From the NCBI RefSeq assembly GCF_018618415.1, contig NZ_JACSMA010000002.1, positions 620,001-684,000 of the forward strand: DNA of 64,000 bases, written 5' to 3'. Source of the stretch: Exiguobacterium sp. s146. Lineage in GTDB: Bacteria > Bacillota > Bacilli > Exiguobacteriales > Exiguobacteriaceae. Below, one piece after another: positions 57,771-64,000 of the stretch; position 1 is the first letter of the stretch, and each line of letters opens with the position of its first letter. Both the position numbers and the translations under genes were made by a program. The notes below the pieces were generated by a model. It made no database searches, was not told the DNA's origin, and was given only the letters and a program-made list of their open reading frames with translations.

Positions 57771-60700
57771 CGGCGTCACCTCCTAATCTTGACAAGACGT
57801 CATCTTTTTCTAGCTTTTTCAACTGCCGCGCCTCGTTGGACAACGCCTCATCAAAGTGACAGACACTTTGGAACGGGCACGTCTGGCAGGGCCGGCGTTC
57901 TTTATATTCATATGGTTCGACCCCGATGTCACCGTCATACATCGCTTCGGCGCTCGACTGGGCCAGGTCGATGGCATGGTCCATCAACTGCTCGAGTTGC
58001 GGTGGCGAGACGACCTTTTTCGTCGTGTTCGCATCGAGCGTCCCGTCTTTCTTGTACTTGACCGGGATGACGATCGATTTTTTCTGGTCGTGTTTCGCCG
58101 TCCGGTCCATCATCTCTAAAATGGCCGGGTCATCGACGAGCAACCCTTGCATCTGATACGACTCGAGCACCTTGCGCTCGGTGTCAGCGTCCGTCTCGGC
58201 CGGAGCGACGAGCGGACGATGGACATGGAAATAGAGCGCGGCCGCCGGGGCGACGTTCTCTTGCGTCCAGGCGTTCGCCTGCTCAATCAACACCTTCAAA
58301 TAGATGAGCATCTGCATCGCGAGCCCGTAATAAATCTCGGCGAAGTCAATCTCTCGTTTGCTCGACTTGTAGTCAACGATTCGGACGTACAATTGGTCGT
58401 GAATCGAGGCCGTATCGACCCGGTCAATCCGACCGACGAGTTCGCACGTCGCCCCGTTGCTGAGCGTGAACGACACCGGCGGGAAATTACCGCTGCCGAA
58501 CGCGAGCTCAAAGGCGACCGGGTCGAATCCATCTCGTTTCGACTGCTCGATTAACACTTCCGCCGTCTTGCTGACGACGTCGGTCAGTTTCTTCTTCAAA
58601 TAGCCATATCGGTTCGAACTCATCAAAATCGCGTTTTGAATCTCAGGTGTGACGAGCTCGACGGCCGCCTCGGCGAGAGACGAACATTCCTCTCGGCTCA
58701 CATCGCGCCATTCCTTTCCTTCCATCTGCACGGTCTGGGACATGTGCTCGATGGTGCGATGATACAAGTTGCCGATATCCGGCGCCTCTAAGCGATACAA
58801 GCGGCGCTCTTTTAACCGGAGACCGTAACTCGCGAAGTGACGGTACGGACAGGCTTGGAACGTCTCGAGCCGTGAGACGCTCGCGCGAATCGAGTTCGTA
58901 TACAGCGACTTGGCAACGTCTTCTGGTAACGGCTGGGGCACGTTTTGATAGAAGAGCGCGCTCGTCAACAACCGGATCCGCTCGCGGCCTTCGGGATGTT
59001 TCAACAGCTCGTTATATACGGTGAACCACGTGTCTTGAATCGGATAATGGCGACTGAGCCGTTGCAGTTCGAGCGCCGTGACCGCCGCCGTCTGATTCAC
59101 GTTCGTGATGAACGACAACTGGTCGCTCGGACGATGTTCCCCGGCTTCTGCGAAGTGGGTCGTCACGACTTTCCCGCCGCCAAGACGTGCTTTCAGGTCC
59201 GCGATGAAGCTGGCTGGCTGAATCGCTTTCCCCGAGCGGTCGACGAGCGCGTAGCTGACGAATAGGCGATGGCTCGGTGCGGTGAGCGCCTTATACAAAT
59301 AATACGTCTCATCGTCAAACAAGTGCTCGGTCGCTTTGCCGGCCCGGACGCCGTTCTCGTGCATGAAGTCGAGGTCCTGGTCGGTCAATAGTTTCGACTG
59401 GGTCGAGACGAGCGGGATTTGATCTTCGTTCGCCCCGAGCAAGAAGACGACTTTTTTATCCAGCAAGCGGCCCCGGACATAATCGGTGACCGTCAATTGA
59501 TCCAGTGAAGGCGGGACGAGCGCATAGCGCAGGCTATCGAGCCCGGTGTCCATCATCTGGAGGAACAACTCGGTCGAGAGCGTCTCGTCCGGCGCGGCCG
59601 CCTCCAGCTGTTCGAGCAAGTGCAACACGGCATCCCACACTTGCGTATGTTCGCGCGCCTCGAGCAAACGTGCCTCTTCGAGCGCCTCATCTCGCCAATG
59701 GGCAAGACAGGATGCCACGCCGACTCGTTCCAAGAACGCGTAGATGGCATGCGTATACGCCTGCATCGTCTTCGCCGCTTTCAAGTCATCCAACAGCGGG
59801 TCGAACGTGTCGACGACGGTTTGACGATAGCGATTGAGTGCCGTCTCCGCGTCGAGTTCTTCGCCGGTCAATCGCGCCTCTTCTTCGGCGCGACGTTTCA
59901 AGTACCACGCATCGTGCCAATGGTAATGTTTGATGCCTCGTTCAATCACGAACGCCTCGAGCCGGTCGACCGACGTGCGCCGATGCTCCGCATCGAGCAG
60001 AATGAGTTCCGTCTTCAGCGCGCGAAATACGGGCTCTTCCCGATAGCCGCGCAAAGCGACTTCAATCGTCGCCTTCAACAGTTCGACGACCGGGTGATCG
60101 AGCATCGGCTGCCGTTCGTCGAGGAAGAACGGTAAGTTCATTTTTTGGAGCGCCTGCGTCGCCAAATCGCCGTACGCTTCAAGCGAACGGGACACGAAGG
60201 CGATATCGCGGTACCGGAACCCTTCCTCGCGGACGAGCCGCACGACTTCACGGACGGCGGCCTCGACTTCTACCGAACGGTCGACGGCCGCGTGTAGCAC
60301 GACGTGCGAATCGGGACGTGTATACGGCGCTGCCGACACTTGACCGAACGTGGCCTCGAGATAGGCCAGGCTCGGATGTTGGAAGCGAGGTGCGCCCGTG
60401 TGAGGTGTGTCGGTCGACGAGATCCCGCGTTCCGATAACAGCTCTTTGAAACGCATGAGTGTGCGTTGTGTCGGCCCGAACGACGGATGCGGCCGATAGA
60501 GCGAATCTGGGTCAATCGTCAATAGGACGTCGAGCGGCGCCTTCTCTGCCAAGGCGCCCAGCACCGCCAGCTCCTGCTCCGAAAATTCATTGAACCCGTC
60601 GACGTAAAACCGGGTCCCGGTCAAATCGATGTCCGGTAACAATTGCAACAGCACGTTAAAGTAATCTTCGGCGTGAAGCGATTTTCCTTCTGTCATCGTC

Positions 60701-61194
60701 AAGAAGCCTTCATATAGGATGGACAGGTCTTGCAGCTTGAGCGACCGGTGTTGGTCTTGCTCGCTCAGACGGAGCAATTGCTCCGGATCAACGAGTCCCC
60801 GTTTGAGGAGCGTGATCAACGCATTCAATTCTTCATAAAACCCGAATTGGTTCATCGTCCGGCGAAACAGCGTCAAGCGCTCCTCATTCATCTCGACGAC
60901 ACGGCGCAACAGCAAATGCGTCCCGGTCTGGTCCAAAAACTGTTCGGTCGAGACGCCACGGTCGCGCATCATCAAAAAGGCGAGACGGCGCATCGACAGG
61001 ACTTGAATCCGGGTCGACCCGTTCAAGCCATCGGTCATCGCCATCTTTCGTTCCATTTCAAACGACATCTGGTCTGGGACGAGCATGTAGATGGTCGGTC
61101 CGCTCGGGTCACGCTTCAGCTCTTCGATGACATGTTTCGTCATCCATTCGCTTTTTCCGCTCCCGGAACGCCCGACATGAAAAGTGACCGTCAT
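57754..61194 (-). CDS. addB: ATP-dependent helicase/nuclease subunit B
   Basis: A 1146-residue AddB. The N-terminal ATP-binding loop is FHVGRSGSGKSEWMTKHVI (about 5-23). The C-terminal RecB-like nuclease has VRIVDYKSSKREIDFAEIYY (catalytic Asp/Lys). The four Cys of the expected iron-sulfur cluster are split as in the family: one in LETFQACPYRHFASYGLRL, and three in RPCQTCPFQSVCHFD near the C-terminus. AddB supplies Chi recognition and one nuclease active site. It is the first gene of the addBA unit. Confidence 0.97.
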   Translation of the reverse strand: MTVTFHVGRSGSGKSEWMTKHVIEELKRDPSGPTIYMLVPDQMSFEMERKMAMTDGLNGSTRIQVLSMRRLAFLMMRDRGVSTEQFLDQTGTHLLLRRVVEMNEERLTLFRRTMNQFGFYEELNALITLLKRGLVDPEQLLRLSEQDQHRSLKLQDLSILYEGFLTMTEGKSLHAEDYFNVLLQLLPDIDLTGTRFYVDGFNEFSEQELAVLGALAEKAPLDVLLTIDPDSLYRPHPSFGPTQRTLMRFKELLSERGISSTDTPHTGAPRFQHPSLAYLEATFGQVSAAPYTRPDSHVVLHAAVDRSVEVEAAVREVVRLVREEGFRYRDIAFVSRSLEAYGDLATQALQKMNLPFFLDERQPMLDHPVVELLKATIEVALRGYREEPVFRALKTELILLDAEHRRTSVDRLEAFVIERGIKHYHWHDAWYLKRRAEEEARLTGEELDAETALNRYRQTVVDTFDPLLDDLKAAKTMQAYTHAIYAFLERVGVASCLAHWRDEALEEARLLEAREHTQVWDAVLHLLEQLEAAAPDETLSTELFLQMMDTGLDSLRYALVPPSLDQLTVTDYVRGRLLDKKVVFLLGANEDQIPLVSTQSKLLTDQDLDFMHENGVRAGKATEHLFDDETYYLYKALTAPSHRLFVSYALVDRSGKAIQPASFIADLKARLGGGKVVTTHFAEAGEHRPSDQLSFITNVNQTAAVTALELQRLSRHYPIQDTWFTVYNELLKHPEGRERIRLLTSALFYQNVPQPLPEDVAKSLYTNSIRASVSRLETFQACPYRHFASYGLRLKERRLYRLEAPDIGNLYHRTIEHMSQTVQMEGKEWRDVSREECSSLAEAAVELVTPEIQNAILMSSNRYGYLKKKLTDVVSKTAEVLIEQSKRDGFDPVAFELAFGSGNFPPVSFTLSNGATCELVGRIDRVDTASIHDQLYVRIVDYKSSKREIDFAEIYYGLAMQMLIYLKVLIEQANAWTQENVAPAAALYFHVHRPLVAPAETDADTERKVLESYQMQGLLVDDPAILEMMDRTAKHDQKKSIVIPVKYKKDGTLDANTTKKVVSPPQLEQLMDHAIDLAQSSAEAMYDGDIGVEPYEYKERRPCQTCPFQSVCHFDEALSNEARQLKKLEKDDVLSRLGGDADEVDE

Positions 61195-61353
61195 TTAGGC
61201 GAACACCCCTTCCCTTTTTTCTTTATTATGACCCATTCCGGACCGTTTGTAGAGGGAAATCCATTGAGACCCCGATAAGAAAATTGACCAGCCCGCATCG
61301 TTCCCATTTTCGACGAAAATCGATTAGACTGGACGTATGAGGGGGAAATGAAC

Positions 61354-61734
61354 ATGAGTGCATATGAACAATTCGGCGGCGAGCGCGGTGTGCAGCAACT
61401 CGTAGACGCCTTTTATGATCTCGTCTATGCCGATCCGGTGTTATTACCGCTGTTCCCGGACGACAAAGACCGGGTCAAAGCGCATCAATTCGAGTTTTTA
61501 ACACAGTTGCTCGGGGGACCGAAACTGTATACGGAACGTCGCGGTGGCGGCAACCTGGCGATGATTCACCGGGACCACCCGATCTCTGAGACGCATGCCG
61601 GGCATTGGCTCGGGTGCATGGAGCAAGCGCTCAAAACGGTCGATGCACCCGAGTCGATCAAGCAACAGTTGTTCCACCGCTTGATCATGTCATCCTCGAA
61701 CGTCGTCCGCGTCTGCTCGCACCATTTTGAGTAG
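61354..61734 (+). CDS. Truncated haemoglobin (group II, YjbI-like)
   Basis: A 126-residue globin of the truncated 2/2 fold. The start AYEQFGGERGVQQLVDAFYD is typical of group II. HQFEFLTQLLGGPKLYTERRG contains the TyrCD1-like and distal region, and MIHRDHPISETHAGHWLGCM includes the proximal His region (HxxxxWL). Such proteins bind oxygen and nitric oxide and may detoxify the latter. The start at 61354 is 8 nt after AGGGGG; an ATG two codons earlier is too close to it. Confidence 0.92.
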   Translation: MSAYEQFGGERGVQQLVDAFYDLVYADPVLLPLFPDDKDRVKAHQFEFLTQLLGGPKLYTERRGGGNLAMIHRDHPISETHAGHWLGCMEQALKTVDAPESIKQQLFHRLIMSSSNVVRVCSHHFE

Positions 61735-61789
61735 TCAGCCTTTCGAAAAGCGGGTATGATAAGAAAGTAAGTAAAGGAGGTCGTTTTTC

Positions 61790-62146
61790 ATGACAGAAGA
61801 AGAAAAGAAAGAGGCCGTTTCGTCTGAAGAAGAAACGGAAGAAGTAGAACCGACGGCAGTCCTCGCCGACGCCCTCGAAGAGGACGAAGAGGAAGAGGAC
61901 CAGCCCGAAGAAAAGAACATGGACCACATTAAAGGTGTGTTCAACTATATGCACGAGAACGGACGCGAGTACCGCGTCGTCTTTTATCAAGACCGGAAAA
62001 ACCTCGTGTTCCGTGAACTCGGCAACGGGAAAGTCGAATTCGTCGGACGTTTCACAGACGAGGCATATGATGAAGAGAACGAAGCAGAGATGCGCGAACT
62101 TGGCGAGCAACAGCTCGAACGCATTCTTGCGGATCGTCTCAAATAA
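61790..62146 (+). CDS. Acidic protein of unknown function
   Basis: A 118-residue soluble protein. The first ~44 residues are strongly acidic and low in complexity (TEEEKKEAVSSEEETEEVE, then LEEDEEEEDQPEEK). The remaining part is a small fold that reads FNYMHENGREYRVVFYQDRK and ELGNGKVEFVGRFTDEAYDE. It may relate to DUF1292-like proteins, but that is not certain. An AAAGGAGGTCGTTTTTC ribosome site precedes the ATG. It lies after the globin gene and before a bidirectional terminator. No function is proposed. Confidence 0.8.
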   Translation: MTEEEKKEAVSSEEETEEVEPTAVLADALEEDEEEEDQPEEKNMDHIKGVFNYMHENGREYRVVFYQDRKNLVFRELGNGKVEFVGRFTDEAYDEENEAEMRELGEQQLERILADRLK

Positions 62147-62175
62147 AAAAATCGCCCGATTTGGGCGATTTTTTT
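62147..62175. terminator. Bidirectional terminator after the acidic protein gene
   Basis: AAATCGCCC (62149-62157) pairs with GGGCGATTT (62163-62171), flanked by A and T runs. Its right end overlaps the stop of the convergent gene. Confidence 0.88.
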
Positions 62176-62584
62176 ATTTTCCTTTGTTGCGCTTTTTCTT
62201 GCGGAGTGCATAAATGACCCCGGCAATCCCACCAGCGACGGCAATCCCGGCCATGGCCGGCACGAGGATTTTCTTCGTCGGAATCATCTCTTTGACCCGC
62301 TCGTACGGTGTCGGCACCGACAACTCGAGTTGAACGGCCGACTCACCATGACCGTTGGCCCGCGCTTTGCGTGCCGCATCGGTGATGACGACGCGTCCTG
62401 TCGTATAGCGTCGAACGCCATGCTCATCTGTATATGGACGTCGGACACGTTTGACACCACGAACCGTCTTCCCGCGGGCTGCATCCGGACGGACGACACG
62501 TTCGCTCGTCCACGCTCGGCCTCCTGTCGCACTGTAAGCCGGGCGAATCGTCCGGCGATTTAACCATGTGTATGAATCATTCAT
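62174..62584 (-). CDS. Basic protein with a single C-terminal membrane segment, unknown function
   Basis: A 136-residue protein. The N-terminal ~90 residues are rich in Arg, Gly and Thr (ATGGRAWTSERVVRPDAARG, then VKRVRRPYTDEHGVRRYTTG). One membrane segment lies near 109-128 (ILVPAMAGIAVAGGIAGVIY), followed by a RKKKRNKGK tail. I do not recognise the family. The start at 62584 follows GGAGGGAATCAACG; the upstream extension to 62659 precedes that site. It is convergent with the acidic protein gene. Confidence 0.72.
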   Translation of the reverse strand: MNDSYTWLNRRTIRPAYSATGGRAWTSERVVRPDAARGKTVRGVKRVRRPYTDEHGVRRYTTGRVVITDAARKARANGHGESAVQLELSVPTPYERVKEMIPTKKILVPAMAGIAVAGGIAGVIYALRKKKRNKGK

Positions 62585-62681
62585 CGTTGATTCCCTCCAA
62601 TATTGTGAATTCCTTCTCTTATTATACCCATAGAGCATCTCACAAAAACATACGTTCACTTGCCAGTCGGACCGACGACAT

Positions 62682-62712
62682 GAAAAAAGACCGGCACGAT
62701 TGGCCGGTCTTT
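62682..62712 (-). terminator. Terminator of the RND transporter gene
   Basis: AAAGACCGGC (62686-62695) pairs with GCCGGTCTTT (62703-62712). On the minus strand it is followed by six T with one interruption. Confidence 0.87.
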
Positions 62713-62715
62713 CCC

Positions 62716-63999
62716 TTACTCTGTGAACGGTTTATCCCGGTGGCGACGTTTCGCCAAAATCAAATAGTAAGCCGGGACGAGCACGAGCGTCAGTACCGTC
62801 GAGAACAAAATCCCAGATACGATACAGATGGCAAGTGGTTTGAAGAGCGGGTCTTGTCCGAACGCGACTGGCAAGAGGGCGACGACAGCGGTCAAGGCCG
62901 TCAATAGAATCGGACGAATCCGAGCCCGGCCCGCCTCATAGACGGCAGTCGTGACAGCTATGCCGTCCCGAATCCCTTGCTCGATGAACTCGAACAAGAC
63001 GACGGCGTTCCGCACGACGATTCCGGCGAGCGAGACGATCCCCATCGAAGCCATGAAGCTAAATGGCGTCTGCGTGACGAACAGTCCGACGACCGCTCCG
63101 GCAATTGCCAAGTAAATCGTGAACAAAACGAGCATCGGCAAAGACAATGAATTGAACTGGAACGCGATAATCAAGAAGATTAAGAACAAGACGACGACAA
63201 ACAATGTGGCGAGTTCTAGGAAGAACTCGTTTTGTGTGTCACTTGCCCCTGATTGATCAAAGGCGATCCCGTCATCGGTCAATGCAGACTCTGCATCGGC
63301 GAGCACGCGGTCGACGTCTTGTTTGAACGCCTCCTCGTCCATGCCTTCGCTCGCATAGATTTGGAGCGTCACAGTCCGTTCCCCGTTCTCACGCGGAATC
63401 TGTTGAATCTGTTCCGTCGTCGTCTCGGTGACGAACGTGCTGAGTGGTGCGACCGGAGGACCAGCTTCCGTGTCGACCGGGACGAGAATCTCGTCCAAGG
63501 CGAGCGCTTCACGGTTCGCTTCCGCATCGACGACGATTTTCACATCGCGCTGTTCGACACCATCATCGAACGTACCGATTGGAATTCCGTCCGTGACGAG
63601 GCGAATCTGGTCACTGATTTCTTTCGCCGTCACACCGGCAGCCGCCATCACGTCACGGTCGAGCTCGTACGTGAGCGTCTGGAACGGCTCTTTAATGTTG
63701 TCGAGGACGAGCGCACCGTCAATCTCCTCGAGGTCCGCTTTTACGGTATCACGTGCCGCCACGAGCTCGTCGATCGTCTCGCCGCGCATCGTGAACTCGA
63801 CAGGTGCCGACGTCGGCGGTCCTTGTTGTTGGGTATCCAAGAAGATTTCAGCATCCGGGTTGTTTTCCCGGATTTGCGTCGTATACTCATCAATCAATTG
63901 AATGGCATCGATTGTCTCGTTATCGACGCGGACGACGACTTGGCCGGTGTTGTCACCGGTTTGGTCGAGTCCGCCCGTGAATAGGCTTGGTAGCCCGCC
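62716..63999 (-). CDS. RND-family efflux transporter permease, 3' part (truncated by window edge)
   Basis: The open frame enters from the right edge (first complete codon at 63997-63999), so only the last ~427 residues are present. A porter-type domain (IDAIQLIDEYTTQIRENNPD, then DRDVMAAAGVTAKEISDQI) is followed by six membrane segments. IAFQFNSLSLPMLVLFTIYL and SLAGIVVRNAVVLFEFIEQG are classic AcrB/CusA-like RND features. The C-terminus FSTVLTLVLVPAYYLIL is also typical. The substrate is unknown. Confidence 0.92.
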   Translation of the reverse strand, partial: GGLPSLFTGGLDQTGDNTGQVVVRVDNETIDAIQLIDEYTTQIRENNPDAEIFLDTQQQGPPTSAPVEFTMRGETIDELVAARDTVKADLEEIDGALVLDNIKEPFQTLTYELDRDVMAAAGVTAKEISDQIRLVTDGIPIGTFDDGVEQRDVKIVVDAEANREALALDEILVPVDTEAGPPVAPLSTFVTETTTEQIQQIPRENGERTVTLQIYASEGMDEEAFKQDVDRVLADAESALTDDGIAFDQSGASDTQNEFFLELATLFVVVLFLIFLIIAFQFNSLSLPMLVLFTIYLAIAGAVVGLFVTQTPFSFMASMGIVSLAGIVVRNAVVLFEFIEQGIRDGIAVTTAVYEAGRARIRPILLTALTAVVALLPVAFGQDPLFKPLAICIVSGILFSTVLTLVLVPAYYLILAKRRHRDKPFTE

Positions 64000-64000
64000 C

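Noticed and set aside
63253-63984. Open frame of 243 codons opposite the RND transporter
   Set aside because: Antisense shadow of a clear RND gene with typical transmembrane and porter motifs.
1-64000. CRISPR arrays, insertion sequences, prophage genes, tRNA and rRNA genes
   Set aside because: No regularly spaced repeats, transposase, integrase or phage motifs, and no tRNA- or rRNA-like stretches were found when reading the gaps between genes.

Overview
The window looks like a chromosomal segment of a moderately GC-rich Bacillota bacterium, most likely Exiguobacterium or a close relative. This is inferred from gene content, not from a database search. The grounds are strong AGGAGG/AGGGGGA ribosome sites, a Bacillus-type yqeG-yqeH-aroE-yhbY-nadD-yqeK-rsfS-yqeM operon, addBA, a lipoteichoic acid synthase, NfrA, YitT and YisL homologues, and a C30 carotenoid cluster. 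No tRNA, rRNA, CRISPR array, transposase or integrase was seen.

Layout. 1-5 kb: the end of an ABC exporter, an isochorismatase-family hydrolase, a small membrane protein, a methyltransferase and ltaS. 5-9.2 kb: a persulfide/sulfite detoxification locus of two divergent units, with a CsoR/CstR-like palindrome between them lying over both promoters, followed by a membrane-anchored TlpA-like thioredoxin. 9.2-14.6 kb: small A+T-rich genes (one with an apparent AUA start, one apparently broken by a one-base insertion after its ATG), nfrA, katA with PerR-like boxes, and a GrpB gene that looks inserted. 14.6-24 kb: the yqeG operon, psd, a thioredoxin-like protein, a HAD phosphatase, a nucleosidase-like protein and a YitT protein.

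24-37.5 kb is a maltodextrin utilisation region: maltose phosphorylase, a LacI-type regulator, a secreted membrane-anchored alpha-amylase, the MalEFG-type ABC importer (no ATPase gene present) and a divergent cyclomaltodextrinase. At least five sites of the form NNGCAA-NCGT-TTGCNN or close variants sit at the promoters and between malE and malF. They suggest a LacI/CcpA regulon that brings in extracellular maltodextrins and cleaves them by hydrolysis and phosphorolysis. Three YflT/YsnF-type stress proteins are embedded in this region.

37.5-50.6 kb: a MATE exporter, an enoyl-CoA hydratase-like protein, a YbaK-type deacylase, pssA, and a C30 carotenoid cluster in two convergent operons. The plus operon encodes a CruF-like membrane protein, an acyltransferase, a glycosyltransferase and a CrtN-family oxidase. 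The minus operon encodes two CrtN-family enzymes and CrtM. The expected product is a glycosylated, acylated C30 carotenoid acid. Between the convergent operons lies the most unusual element, an apparent independent small RNA of about 330 nt (about 45272-45599). It has its own promoter and terminator and at least six hairpins, each showing a UCCCC or UCCCCC loop complementary to Shine-Dalgarno sequences.

50.6-64 kb: a YisL-like protein, a receiver-only response regulator with a large CHASE3/GAF/PAS histidine kinase, addBA, a truncated haemoglobin, two uncharacterised proteins and the 3' part of an RND-family transporter.
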